Source: Leptidea sinapis (Eukaryota > Arthropoda > Insecta > Lepidoptera > Pieridae). From it: 64,000 nt of DNA. The notes under the pieces were generated by a model, which ran no database searches, had not been told where the DNA came from, and saw only the letters and a list, made by a program, of their open reading frames with translations. The stretch spans positions 12,862,001 to 12,926,000 of the forward strand of contig NC_066281.1 in NCBI RefSeq assembly GCF_905404315.1. The letters are read 5' to 3'. A program made the position numbers and the translations under genes. The stretch's first letter is position 1, and each line of letters opens with the position of its first letter. Shown here in pieces: positions 1 to 11,125 of this stretch.

Positions 1-98
1 ATGCACGATTACTATTTCTACGATCTATAATGCTACGTTACAAGTTAGATATTAGACATTTGTGTTAATTGATATTATTGGTTGTAGGTGCAGCTACA
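1..98 (-). repeat. 3' LTR (partial) of gypsy element 1
   Basis: Matches 4365-4462 base for base as far as read. On the minus strand it starts TGTAGCTGCACC, next to the polypurine tract. The rest lies left of the window. Confidence 0.93.
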
Positions 99-108
99 GG
101 AGTCCCCT

Positions 109-762
109 TCAAGTGAAACGTACTGGCAACTTGATGAGTCGGCCTGTCCTTGACATTTTGATAGGCTGGGTCGTCAAGTTGTTCGTAGGGTCCGGTAACG
201 TGGTAGTTTGGGTATTGGTGGTATGTTTGTTAGGTATGGTATCAGTAAGGTTTTGGGTCACTTGTACAGGTAAAGGTAATGAATATAATGTATTGTTATC
301 TTCAGTTTCATTTAATAAATATGCAGATTTTAAACGTTCGATCGATATGTTTGTTTGTCGACCTGGTAACTGAATGGTATAAACTTTACCGCTTCGTTTG
401 ATAACACGGTACGGTCCTTCATATGGTGTTTGTAATGGTGGTTTTACTGAATCTATTCTAATAAACACATGACTGCATGTATGTAAGTCTTGATGAACGA
501 ATATGTGTTTGTTATTACGATGTGAAGTAGGTGAGTGTGGTTTGTTAGCTGCGATATGGGTACGTAACTTATCAACGTAGGTATGATCCAATGAGGTAGA
601 TGATGTATGTGTGTTTATGTCGAAGAAATCACTTGGTAGACGAAGGTTATAGCCGTATGTTAGTTCGGCGGCGCTAACGCCTGTGTCCGATCGTAGAACT
701 GAACGCAGGCCTAATAATACGGTTGGTAGTTCATTGACCCATGCAGTTCGTGTTAGGTACAT
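109..762 (-). pseudogene. pol: Integrase C-terminal fragment, gypsy element 1
   Basis: Starts in the late integrase region (WVNELPTVLLGLRSVLRSDT, SAAELTYGYNLRLPSDFF) and runs through the C-terminal chromatin/GPY-like segment (PYEGPYRVIKRSGKVYTIQL). The H2C2 zinc domain and the D,D(35)E core that should precede it are absent: the RNase H reading runs straight into this block near 760. A deletion of roughly a kilobase is inferred. Confidence 0.87.
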
Positions 763-2340
763 TTATTATCTTGAAGGTTAAGTTTGGTTGTTGAATGAGT
801 TGTGTTCTGCTGCTGTCTCTTTCTTGTGCGATTGATAATTCGCTGTAGTCGATCGTAGGTGACACTGTTATTGTTTCTATTCGACTTAATGCGTCGGCAA
901 TAATATTGTTTTTTCCACTGATGTGTCGAATATCGGTTGTGAATTCACTTATGAATAATAATTGGCGCGTTCGGCGTGGCGTTTCGTTTGCAGTATGTGT
1001 TTTATTCATAGCGAATGTGAGGGGTTTGTGGTATGTTAATATAATTAATTCACGTCCTTCAAACATCTTACGGAAATGTTTCACTGACTTATAGACGGCT
1101 GAGAGTTCTCTGTCATACGCTGAGTATTTCTTCTCCGCCTCTGAGAATTTCTTTGAGAAGTAACCGAGTGGTTGCCAATTATTTTCGATGTATTGTTGTA
1201 GGACTGCACCTACTGCATTGTCAGACGCATCGCAGAATATTGCGATAGGGGCATCATGTGACGGGTGAGCGAGTAAGGTAGCTTTGGATATACTATTCTT
1301 GCACTCTTCGAATGATTGTGATGCTTCGTCGGTCCATTCAATTATTGTTTTATCACGTTTCTTGACATGGTGTAGGTAAGCGTTTAGCGAAGCTTGTATT
1401 GATGCAGCATTCGGTATGTGGTCACGATAGAAATTTAACATGCCTAGAAATCGTCTTAAACCTTCTATAGTTTTCTGTTTTGAATATTCGGTAATGGCTT
1501 TAATCTTCTCTTCTGGTGGCTGTGTACCGTTTTTTGATACGATGTATCCAAGAAATTTGACTTCTGTTTTGCCTAAGTTACACTTCGCGGGGTTGATAGT
1601 GATACCGTTTTCTTCCAATCTTCTAAGAACTGTTCTTAGGTGATCGCGATGCTCAGTCTCGTTTGCTGAGGCTATGAGCAAATCGTCGATGAATGGGAAA
1701 ACGTAGTCTCATCCACGGAGCACTTCGTGAATAAATCGCTGAAATGTTTGTCCCGCATTCTTCAGACCAGGACACATGCGAGGAAATTCGAATAAACCCA
1801 TTTGTGTGACGATAGCTGTTTTCTCTATGTCCTGTTCCCTGGTCTTCAATTGTTGGTAAGCGCGGTTGAGGTCGATTGTGGAGAATATTGTTTTGCCGGA
1901 CAGATGATGGGTGAAGTCCTTGACTCTCGGCACTGGATAACGATCAGGTTTGGTTATGCTGTTCAATCGTCTATAATCACCACATACCCGTATATCTCCA
2001 TTCTTTTTAGGTACTATATGGAGTGGTGAAGACCATGGACTTTTACTCGGTCTGCAGAGTCCTTGTTGCATCATGTTTTCGAATTCTTTCTTCACTATTT
2101 CATAACTATGAGGTGGAATGGGACGAGCACGGCAATGTAATGGAGGTCCTTGTGTTTCAATATAATGTTCCACGTTAATTTTTGGCGATAATTGCATCGA
2201 TGTTAATCTCGTGGTACCGGGAATTCGGCGAGTATCGCGTGGTACGGGGCCTGTATATCGATACTTCGTATTGTGGGTGACATTATTGGCGCGTTGATTT
2301 TAAGACTTGTGACGGCATCAATTAATCTTCGATTTTTTAA
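731..2340 (-). pseudogene. pol: pol: reverse transcriptase and RNase H, gypsy element 1
   Basis: Codes for RT (PWSSPLHIVPKKNGDIRVCGDYRRLN, then the active-site block FPFIDDLL) followed by RNase H (FCDASDNAVGAVLQQ, YDRELSAVYKSVKHFR) and a short linker. One in-frame TGA lies just upstream of FPFIDD, at about 1707-1709, where the family normally has a Leu, so the frame is split into 1709-2197 and 731-1681. The reading starts beyond the ORF start, in the LIVDLKNRRL region near 2340. The 3' end runs out at a deletion junction. Confidence 0.9.
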
Positions 2341-2342
2341 GT

Positions 2343-3587
2343 CTACGATAAGTTGATGGTGGTTGAGAAAATTGGTTTCGTGACGTCAGATACGATAAAC
2401 TTCCACTTGTATGGTCGACGGAGGTTGAGATCGAGTTCTAATGTTTTCTCACTATAAGTTGAAATTGTTGTGTTGTTTGCAGCGTACAATTTAAATGGTA
2501 GAGGCGTTGCTTTCAGGCCTATTTTTCTTGGTAGGACGGATATATTAGCACCGGTATCTACTAAGAATGACATCTTTGTTTTCTTGTCTGTGACAAAAAG
2601 GCGGTATGAAGTGTGAAGGACGCCGGGTTCCGCCACAGCTAACGTCCGTTCTAGTTTTTCCGATGGCTCTTTCTTGAAGCTGCAGGGCGTAGTACAACGT
2701 CGTGCTTCACTACCAAATCGGCGATGGTAATAACAGTAAAGTGTTGGTGAGCTATTGAGTGTGCGGGAACGGTGTTGTGACGAAGTTCTATTGCGAGATG
2801 ACGAGCGAAATCGGTGGCGATGATAGTGTTGAGATGGCCTTGACTTGAGTTCGGCGACTTCTAGTGATAGTTTTCGTATCTCGTTAATAAGGAATTGTGT
2901 GTGATCTACCTGATTTGACGTCGATGATTCTGGACCTGATGCTGGTGGCTGGCTGGAGACGGCTGGTGGCAGGCTGGAGACGGCTGGTGGCTGGCTGGAG
3001 ACGGCTGCTACCTCCTGGATTTGCTCCATCATCGTATCAGCAAGCAACGCTAGTTCCTCCAGCGTGGTCTTCGCGCTGAATGACTCGCTGACGGCGAGCA
3101 CGGAGCGGACGTGGGCTAGCAGCAGCTTACTCCACATCATGCGGAGGGTGGAGTCGGTAACCTTGTCCCTTGCAAGGTTACGCATACGTCGCAGTAGCTG
3201 TGAAGGCTTCTGGTCTCCAAGCTCCATCTCGGCGAGTAGCTTCTGGAACTTGCGGCTGTCAGATTCTTCATACACTGATATGAGACGTTCCTTGATTGCT
3301 GAATATTGTTTGTCTCTCGGTATGTTAAATAGGATGTCGGAGATTTGTTCGATGTCAGCCTTATCTAATTGGACGAGCACCATCTGTGTCAGCTGGGCTT
3401 GACTCCTCTTGAGATCATCGGTGGCGGCTTCAAAGCTGTGATACCACAATCGCGGATTTTCCCGCCAAAATGGTGGTATGCGCATCGACAGTGAAATGCT
3501 GGAGATTTCTGTCGCGGTGGGCGCTGGGAGTGGCTGAGCCTGGTTTGTGTCTTCCATTTCTTCGTCGGGTTGATATTCCTCGAGCAT
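2343..3587 (-). pseudogene. gag: gag with aspartyl protease, gypsy element 1
   Basis: An open frame of 414 codons. Residues ~30-190 are a gag capsid-like helical region (FWRENPRLWYHSFEAA, then many Leu/Arg). Next come a proline/serine linker built from a repeated SSQPPAV unit (2940-3005) and a basic serine-arginine stretch. A zinc-knuckle variant follows (CYYHRRFGSEARRC, the CYYHxxFG type typical of arthropod gypsy elements), then a retropepsin with FLVDTGANISVLP. The frame ends at TTINLS just after the protease, where the expected GADF-type segment is missing. The codons for HHQLIVDLKNRRL continue in another frame, so a small deletion has broken the link to pol. Confidence 0.88.
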
Positions 3588-3698
3588 AGATTCGTCGAAC
3601 AGGAATTCATCGTTTCGGCCAGCTGGTGAAGCTGTTCTTCAATGTGTAGCCGGGCAGAGGTTCGGTGAATTCTGTTCTGGCTTCCTTCCGTCGGCGTT

Positions 3699-3715
3699 CT
3701 TTTTCGGGGTCACCA
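3699..3715 (-). other. Primer binding site of gypsy element 1
   Basis: On the minus strand TGGTGACCCCGAAAAAG begins one or two bases inside the 5' LTR edge, as expected for a tRNA 3'-end primer site. I did not assign the tRNA. Confidence 0.6.
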
Positions 3716-3716
3716 C

Positions 3717-4462
3717 TTTAGAGACTGAGCGTTTGGCGATTAAATAAAACAACTGCTTGACTGTGAGGAATATGTGGAAGATATGATTTATTAAAAAGTT
3801 ACACGATATATATACAAAATCCTTAAAACTAGTTACCCAATTACAATTGTTACTTAAAAAATATTTACAAGTTCAGAAAATACACACCAATACTAGAGCT
3901 TACATTTTAACCAATAGTAAAACGTTTCCTTCAATCGCAGCATCGCAGTTTGTGTAAACTCGCGTCGAACCTCGATCATACGATGTCAATGAGCATTCCG
4001 CACCTACGGCTGTTGCTCATTGATTAAAATTGCATGAATAGCGATCGACCCCCGAGTCCCGACGCTTCATTCCAGGACGCTCGGCCTTGCTGTGCGGTTG
4101 TGTAACGCGGAGCATATGACTGATCACGTGAGTATATCTGCGAGCGTCGAGAGAAAGTACGATGCTTGAAACTTCACTGAGATGACTAAACTGGTGATCT
4201 GTATGATTCTATGAGTTGATGTACAGCATTATGAAATGGTTCTTATCAGAGCTAATATTACGTTATACAAAATAAAATGTTCTTATCAGAGCTAATACTA
4301 CGTTATATAAAATAAAATGTTCTTGTCAGAACGAATCTTTCGGCATACGCTTGTTACAGTTATTATGCACGATTACTATTTCTACGATCTATAATGCTAC
4401 GTTACAAGTTAGATATTAGACATTTGTGTTAATTGATATTATTGGTTGTAGGTGCAGCTACA
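3717..4462 (-). repeat. 5' LTR of gypsy element 1
   Basis: About 746 bp, bounded on the left by the primer binding site and on the right by TGTAGCTGCACC (minus). It contains short internal direct repeats around 4240-4330 (the phrase tgttcttatcagagctaat twice, and a third diverged copy), probably in U3. The left boundary is approximate. Confidence 0.85.
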
Positions 4463-4465
4463 GAT

Positions 4466-6221
4466 GCAAAGTTTTGACTTAAATCAAGACTAATTTCTCG
4501 TCCAGTTTTAGCTTTGTACGATGAAAAATTGTCGTGCGAAATTCATACGGACGCTTGTAAAAGTGGGTTAGCAGGAATTTTGTTACAAAAACAGGAAGAT
4601 GGGAATTTAAAGCCAGTTTTTTATTTTAGTAGGGTAACCACTCGAGAAGAATCCTTGTATCATAGCTATGAATTAGAGACGTTAGCCGTGGTGGCGTCAC
4701 TCAAGCGTTTACGTGTTTACGTTTTAGGCAAGCCAGTTAAAATTGTTACCGATTGTTCCGCAGTCAGATATACGTTACAGAAAAAAGAATTAATACCTAG
4801 AATAGCACGATGGTGATTAATAATTCAGGAATACGATATTGAAATAGAATATAGGCCGCGCGATAGAATGAAACATGTCGATGCTCTCAGTCGGAACCCT
4901 ATTAGTGTACCTGTTGATGATTATGATCAGTGTAATTTGCTACAAATTTCAAATGAAGATTGGTATTTAACTGTACAATTACAAGATGAAAAATTAAAGA
5001 ATATTATTAAGCAACTAAAAGAGGGTAATGCATGTAATGACGTGAATAATAATTACAAAATTAAAAATGATCGTTTATATAGAAAAACTTTTAACGGGGA
5101 AAAACTCTTAGTTCCTTCTTTTGCTCGTTGGAAATTAATGCAAAAATTCCATAACCCATAGGTCACGTAGATATTAAGAGGTGCGATGAGTTGATTAAAG
5201 CTGATTATTGGTTTCCAAAAATGACACGTTTTATCAAAAAGTACGTTAATTCATGTTTAGAGTGCGCATATGGGAAGGGTGATTATGGTAAGCCCGCCGG
5301 AGAGTTACATCCAATTCCTAAACCGTCATCACCAATGGACACAGTACATATCGACCATTTAGGTCCCTTCAGTAGGTCACCAAAAGGTTATCAGTATATT
5401 ATACTTATGATTGTCGATTCTTTTACAAAGTTCTTGATTGCACGCCCCACAAGAACCATAAATTCTGTGGAGAGTGTCAGGGTACTCAAAGACATGTTTA
5501 GTTTATTCGGATACCCCCAAAAGAATCATATCGGATAGGAACTTAGCTTTCACAAGTATTTAAAGAATTCTCCGTAGAATATAACTTTCGTCACAGTTAC
5601 TGCTATAGCGTGCCCGCGTGCTAATGGCCAAGTGGAGAGATACAACAGAACTCTACTTGATGCTATGCGTACGCGAGTTAGAGATCCAAATATGTGGACC
5701 GACTGTTTAACAGATGTCGTGTGGGGAATAAATAACACGATAACCGAGAGCTTGGGTTATCATCCTTTTGAAATTCTATTTAGCTATCGCAGTAGACTAA
5801 TGCCAAACTTGACAAACGAATACAATGACGCTAGTTGTAGTACGTCTGTTCAAGAAAAACGAGAAATTGTTTCTCGTAGGTTAAAACATCGTAGCGAAGT
5901 TATGAAAAGAAATTTTGATAAACGTCATAAGCCTGAAAGAAAGTTTGGTAAGGGCGATTTGGTCTTATGGAAGCAGGCGCCTACTGGTGGTGAAGTAAAG
6001 AATGTAAATACAAAATTACAAGCACTTTATTCGCAGCCTTATATTGCGCAAAAGGGCGATATGAAATTCGAAAAGGCATGCGAGGATATAAAAAGTTTAC
6101 AGGGGTTGTAGCCACAGACTCTATAAGACCATATCGCAGTGCCCCACAGTGTAGTGAGACTAGCAGTGATGAAGAAATAGTTGATAGAGATGATTTGATT
6201 GATTTATTGGAGAGCTTATGA
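4466..6221 (+). pseudogene. pol: pol fragment: RNase H and integrase, gypsy element 2A
   Basis: RNase H (CEIHTDACKSGLAGILLQK, YELETLAVVASLKRL) is followed by a TGA at 4814-4816 replacing a Trp, then HVDALSRNP, an H2C2-type zinc region (CLECAYGKGDYGKP), and the integrase core with VHIDHLGPF and RPTRTI. A frameshift near 5535 splits the core; reading resumes at NGQVERYNRTLLDAMRTRV and continues to a C-terminal GPY-like part. The likely true end is the acidic tail DEEIVDRDDLIDLLESL with stop at 6219-6221, in another frame from the 5632-6111 ORF, so a second indel lies near 6040-6060. Not functional. Confidence 0.85.
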
Positions 6222-6267
6222 TGTTTTTTTGTGCCAATTGCGACGCAATTGTTACAGGATGGCCGAC

Positions 6268-6519
6268 TGTAACGAGTGGAGTGGTGCGGTAATCGGAGGA
6301 GGGGTAAAGGGTGCAGCAGAGGAGACTGGCGGGAGAGGCGAGGGGATGATATAAAATGGCGTGATTAGTAGCGGAGCGTGCATTATTTTTCTAAAATTTT
6401 TGTACTAAGTTTACTGTAATTGAAAATATACTTAATTTTACTAATTCTTTTATTTTTATTTAAATCTACGTAGAAGTTTTCATATTTTTTTTAAATTAAT
6501 TTAAAATCAAAGTAAAATA
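6268..6519 (+). repeat. 3' LTR of gypsy element 2A
   Basis: About 250 bp from TGTAACGAGTGG to the A/T-rich end AAAGTAAAATA. It matches 23124-23411 in reverse complement. It carries a TATA-like ATGATATAAAATGG near 6346-6359, a plausible promoter. Boundaries are inferred from where the two copies stop matching. Confidence 0.75.
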
Positions 6520-6667
6520 CGTCAAACAGGCAATAAATAATATTATTTTTGAAGCCGATTTAGGCAGATACAGTACACATGATGGGTATAACACAATACA
6601 AGAACCTCAAAATCTCTCAAATTCAAACAATGATTCTTTGGCCAGTACGTCAACTCAAAATAATTAA
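6520..6667 (+). pseudogene. Open tail of a possible MADF/BESS-type accessory protein (Harbinger relic?)
   Basis: After the gypsy 2A LTR the plus strand stays open for about 49 codons and ends at TAA (6665-6667). The translation has protein-like composition: KQAINNIIFEADLGRYS, then a Ser/Thr/Asn-rich end. An 'I..II.EADLGRY' helix at the C-terminus is reminiscent of BESS/MADF proteins. Harbinger elements carry such a gene beside their transposase, and a Harbinger-like transposase relic lies on the far side of the LTR insertion at 15746. The link is inference; it could also be a host exon. Confidence 0.35.
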
Positions 6668-6714
6668 ATTTATAAAAGTTAAATAAATATAATACTAATT
6701 AATATAATAATAAT

Positions 6715-7363
6715 GACACGGGAGTGGGTCAGGGATTGGAAGTAATACTCGGCTTATAGGAACGAGTCTTTATTTGCGTTCACTTTTTCTGAACATGCAC
6801 TTCGCCGGTCTGCCGCTGTCCCTCTTGTGGGCGGCGGTACCTTCAACGCGTCACACCGCACGGAACACTAAGTCTCTTCTATCTTCTTCCTCTTGAACAC
6901 TTCCACTTTTCACTACTTCTTCTTTTCTTCTTCTTCTTCTTTACACTTTCGAGTCAGAACTAGAACTGCCATAGGCCACGCTTAGTACGGCTTATATACC
7001 CCGGGATCCGTTCTATTTTCAAAATGATTCTCCCATTCCATCTTTGAATTTAAATTGTACTAGAAAATTCTTTTAACTATTTTTTATCCTGATAAAACAC
7101 ATTTTCCATTCCTTTTTTTCTGTTCGATTTGATCCTAAACTTACTTTCCTTTTTCTCGAAATTCTTTACTCGAAATTTCCTTTAACTTTACAAAACCCAA
7201 AAAAATCCATACACTGGTAGGTGTATCGAACCCGGGTCTACAGCGTCTAAAGTAAACACTTTTCCGCTGAGCTACAAGTATTGCTGACGGAGCTGTTAAA
7301 ATTAACAATGTCTTGAAGTCTGACAACTCTCGTCATATACTTCGAAGGGTTGCTACGCAACAC
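6715..7363 (-). repeat. 3' LTR of gypsy element 3
   Basis: 649 bp against 611 bp for the partner at 15131. The differences are mostly indels: a CTT-rich expansion around 6918-6940 and an extra ~28 bp near 7142-7172. A tRNA-like block lies inside (7220-7281). Confidence 0.93.
7220..7281 (-). promoter_or_regulatory. tRNA-like A-box/B-box (pol III promoter-like) block in the 3' LTR
   Basis: On the minus strand TAGCTCAGCGG (7264-7274) matches the tRNA A-box consensus TRGCNNAGYNGG, and GGGTTCGATACACC (7220-7233) matches the B-box GGTTCGANNCC. The two start 41 nt apart, near the usual spacing in a tRNA. The same block is in the other LTR. Acceptor and anticodon stems pair poorly, so it is tRNA-related sequence and not a working tRNA gene. 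Confidence 0.7.
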
Positions 7364-8613
7364 TGCCCCCTCCCAAGACATGATCGTCCCGATCATCGTT
7401 GCTTCCGTAGTACTTAGCCACCCGATCGACATGTACGATTTTCGGGGGACTTCGAGGGGTACGCTGGATCCTGAGAGTCACATCATTTATCCTGATTACT
7501 TTGTATGGTCCCTCCCAACTTGGTTGGAGCTTCGGAGACTTCCCCTTTCGCCTTACAGGATTGTGTAACCAAATCAGGGTTCCCTCTTCAAAACTAGGAA
7601 TATTAGCTCTTCGATCGTAGCGGGTCTTCATCCGTTCACTTGCCTTAAACCCAGTTGTTCTAATTTCCTCGTAGATGTCAACCATCTTTTTCCGTAACTC
7701 ATCCACATATTCTGTTATACTTTTCGGAGTATCCGGTGGATAGCCTGAGAGTAAATCAGCTGGCAATTTCAATTCCCTTCCAAAATTGGCGTACGCAGGA
7801 GTCACCGTTGTCGTCTCGTGTGCGCTTCTATACGACATAAGAAACAGTGGAATGTACTCATCCCAGTTATCCTGATGACTGTCCACTACTTTTGCCAGAT
7901 GTCGCTCCAATGTTTGGTTAAACCTCTCCGCCATCCCGTCCGACTGTGGATGATATGGCGTAGTTCTGGTCTTATGGATTCCCAAGATCTTGCAAACTTC
8001 TTGAAATACATGTGACTCGAAGTTCCGCCCTTGGTCACTGTGCAACTCCAAAGGCACACCGAATCTGCAGAAAACTTCATTCACCAGCTTCGTCGCAACG
8101 GTAACTGCTTCTTGATTCGCTAGAGCAAATACTTCCGGCTACTTCGTGAAATAATCCATCACCACCATTATGTAACGGTTTCCAGATTTGGTGACTGGGA
8201 ACCGTCCGGCCATATCCAGAGCTACTCTTTCCCACGGAGGCCCCAACATTGTACAACTTCATAGCTCCTCTGCTCCGGGTCTGAGGTCCCTTGACAGCAG
8301 CACAACTCTTGCATTTTCGGCACCAGTCTTCCACATCATCACGGCAATGCAACCAGTAAAATCGTTCTTTAATTTTTGTGAGAGTTCTTATTCCCAAATG
8401 TCCACCTGAAGAACCATCGTGATAAGCTCTCAGGTTCTCGTTCACCTTCTCCCTGGGAACGACCAGTTGCAGATGGCAATCCTTTCCTTGCGGGGTTTCC
8501 CATTTACGGCAGAGCAACCCGTCATGCATCACCAAACTGTTCCATTGTGCCCAGAGACTTGGTAGCCGTACTGTGTCTAGCCACTTCAGACCATTTTGGT
8601 TTAAGTGATCCAC
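7353..8613 (-). pseudogene. pol: Integrase, gypsy element 3
   Basis: Zinc-binding HHCC region (HLGIRTLTKIKERFYWLHC, CRKCKSCAAVKG), then the catalytic core. The first Asp is in ERVALDMAG, the second in LHSDQGRNFES with PYHPQSDGMAERFNQTLERHL following (Glu of DDE). A C-terminal region with WEGPYKVIRINDVTLRIQR and VHVDRVAKYY completes it. A one-base frameshift near 8255 separates zinc region and core, and a TAG replaces the Trp of 'FTKWPEV' near 8140. The two readable parts are 8077-8613 and 7353-8084. Confidence 0.92.
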
Positions 8614-8683
8614 TTGTTAGCCAATGTAAAAGTGGTTGAAGATCCTTATCATTTTCCTGAGCTCTCCTCATTGCATCGTTGCT

Positions 8684-10428
8684 TCAGTTCTCGTCGATCG
8701 AATCTGTTCTGATCATCCGGATCATAAAATTCTCTTTCTCCTCCTGACGAATGCAATGTTTGCATTCCATCGGACAAGGTCTTCTAGATAACGCATCTGC
8801 ATTTCCATGACTTTTTCCTCCTCGATGCTCGATTTCAAAGTCATACTCTTGAAGTTCCTCAATCCATCTGGCCACTTGTCCTTCCGGATTCTTGAATTCA
8901 AGTAACCACTTCAAGGCGGCATGATCAGTCCTTACGAGGAATTTGCGACCCAATAAGTACTTTTTGTAATGTTGTCATGTCTTCACCACGGCCAGTAACT
9001 CCCTACGAGTTACACAGTAGTTTCTCTCCGGTTTTGATAAAGATCTGCTAAAGTATGCAATGACAACTTCTTGATCTCCTCTCTTCTGAGATAGTACTCC
9101 ACCAATTCCGGTGTTGCTAGCATCAGCATCCACTATAAATCTTCCCTCTGTGTCAGGATATCCGAGGATAGGTGATTCACATAGTCTTTTCTTCGACTCT
9201 AAGAAAGCTTGTTCGCATTCTTCATCCCAGGAAAAGGCTCTTTTCTCCTCCGTCAGTCGATGTAAGGGCTTAGCAACATCGGAAAACCCTTTCACAAAGC
9301 GTCGATAATAAGAGCATAGTCCTAGAAATGCTCTCACATGTGTCTTTTCTGTCGGCGTCGGCCAGTCTTTGACAGCACTTATCTTGGCAGGATCCGTCGC
9401 AACGCCTTGCTCCGAGATAACGTGCCCCAAGTAATTCACCTGACGTTGAAAGAAGGAACATTTCTTTGGACTCAACTTCAAGTTGGCACCCTGCAGTTTT
9501 GTGAAGACTTTTTCGAGCTTCTTAAGATGATCTTCAAAACTTCGTCCCATAATGATTATGTCATCCAAGTAGAAAAGGCAGATTTCTCCCAACATACCTG
9601 CCAGCACATGCTCCATCAACCTTTCGAAAGTAGCTGGGGCGTTGCATTATCCGAAGGGCATTGTTTTGAACTGCCATAACCCTTTTCCGGTTGAAAAAGC
9701 CGTCTTCTCCTTGTCTTTAGGGTCCAGATCGACTTGCCAGTAGCCACTTTTCAAATCAAGAGTCACCACCACCACGTCATGCCACAAAGTGAATCTAATG
9801 TGTCATCGATTCTTGGCAATGGATAACTGTCTTTCTTAGTTACATCGTTCAAACGCCGATAGTCCACACAAAATCTAGTTGATCCATCCTTCTTCTTCAC
9901 CAGAACCACTGTAGAACACCATGGACTCGATGACGGTTCTATCACACCATTTTCTTTCATATCCCGAATCATGTCTTCCCCTTCTTGTTCACGTGCAAAC
10001 GGAATACGTCTTGGGCTTTGCCATATCGGAACAGTGTCTCCTGTGTCGATCATGTATTTCACCAAACCAGTTCTTCCGATGTCCCCGTCGTTCTTCGAGA
10101 ACATCCCGGCGTAGCGTAGCAGGAAATTTCTCGCTTTTATTAACTGTAGCTTGGTAAGATTGTCCTTACAGCCATCCAGAAGTTTCTGTATGTTCACATC
10201 CTGACTTGCAGCTACGGTCTTCCTCCCTTCTTCACACTTTCTTAACAAAGCTATCTCCTCACAACCTCCTATCACTGTTCCTTTCCTAATGATTTGCTTG
10301 TCCTCATGAGGATTAAACACGGGAACCATCGCAATTTGGGAGTTTCCCACAACAGTCCTGGCTGGGATCCATTTCGTGTCCGATGTCTCTCTTTCTATTA
10401 AAGCGCATTTACAAGGTCTTCCTGTCAT
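8684..10428 (-). pseudogene. pol: Reverse transcriptase and RNase H, gypsy element 3
   Basis: RT begins with PWCSTVVLVKKKDGSTRFCV and DYRRLNDVTKKDSYPLPRID. A frameshift in a TGG run near 9765 and an in-frame TAA within 'FGLCNAP' near 9650 interrupt it. The active site is FYLDDIII. RNase H follows (VDADASNTGIGGVLSQ, then RTDHAALKWLLEF and HGNADALSRRP), with TGA for a Trp at about 8972. Order and motifs are standard for gypsy pol. Confidence 0.93.
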
Positions 10429-10937
10429 CTCTTGGCAGGACTATCGGGACTAGGGTCTGCGATCTCGGATTTAAAGTAGTGTCTCGTAAGCACAACACTT
10501 TCCCAAAAGTTCCGCCTTTTATTGGAATTTCTTCACCCTCATGCTTCAATACACCATGTTTCATGTTAATCGTACACTGATGATTTCGAAGAAAATCCAA
10601 CCCAATGATGCAGTCATCTGTGATATCCGCGATTACCATTTTTTGCCAGTACAACGTATTACCGATTTTCATGGCCACGATCTTCTCTCCCTGGACTGGT
10701 ATGCGCTGGCCGGTAGCTGTTGTGAGTGTTAAGTTTGCATTTTCTCGCACGCATATGTCGTCCTCCGATGCTCTCTAGTCTTCTTTGGCTAACGACTGTA
10801 CGTGAGGCTCCCGTATCCAAAGTGAAACGGCAAGACTTTCCATTTATCATTCCCTCCATTATGAAAGTGGTTCCGTCACATGTCTGCTTATCGAAGATCT
10901 TTGGGGCTTTGCTTCTACCAGCCAGCGCCCACCCCAC
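10409..10937 (-). pseudogene. pol: Aspartyl protease, gypsy element 3
   Basis: Retropepsin with CRFTLDTGASRTVVS, then, after a frameshift near 10745, the second half with DDCIIGLDFLRNHQC (the ILG/IIG flap motif). Shifted ORFs 10659-10937 and 10409-10750 overlap around the indel. It precedes RT as expected. Confidence 0.88.
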
Positions 10938-11125
10938 TGCTCTGGCCCTTTCTAGTTTTCCTGCTGCTCCAGCGGTGATGTTGAGACCGCCGCATCCTTC
11001 CTACCTTGCGTTATGCTCTCACGCCTGGGGCAAGTGCTCCTAATGTGTCCTCGCTCCCCACACCCATAGCATACTGGGCTATATGCTTGCCTTCGGCTGG
11101 AATCAGCTGGTACAATTTTGCGGAG

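Larger units (their letters stand above)
1..4462 (-). mobile_element. Ty3/gypsy LTR retrotransposon 1, degenerate, 3' LTR cut by window edge
   Basis: A minus-strand LTR element. Bases 1-98 repeat bases 4365-4462 almost exactly and are the start of the 3' LTR; the full 5' LTR lies at about 3717-4462. Between them are gag with protease, reverse transcriptase/RNase H and the end of integrase, in the gypsy order PR-RT-RH-IN. A purine-rich GAAGGGGACTCC abuts the 3' LTR (polypurine tract), and a TGG-starting primer site abuts the 5' LTR. The element cannot move by itself: gag-pol is frameshifted near 2365, RT has an in-frame TGA near 1707, and the integrase zinc and catalytic domains are deleted at about 755-770. 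It interrupts another gypsy element at 4463. The target duplication cannot be checked because the outer end is off-window. Confidence 0.93.
4463..6519 (+). mobile_element. Ty3/gypsy LTR retrotransposon 2, copy A (5' part displaced by element 1)
   Basis: Plus-strand 3' half of a gypsy element: RNase H, integrase, tail and LTR. It matches 23122-25415 on the other strand. At 4463 the copy breaks exactly where the LTR of element 1 starts, whereas copy B reads on upstream of the same GATGCAAAG sequence. Its missing 5' part therefore probably lies left of this window, beyond element 1. Confidence 0.9.

Noticed and set aside
7220..7281. A functional tRNA gene in the LTR
   Set aside because: A and B boxes fit, but acceptor, D and anticodon stems pair badly and the same sequence is in both LTRs, so it is kept only as a pol III-like block.
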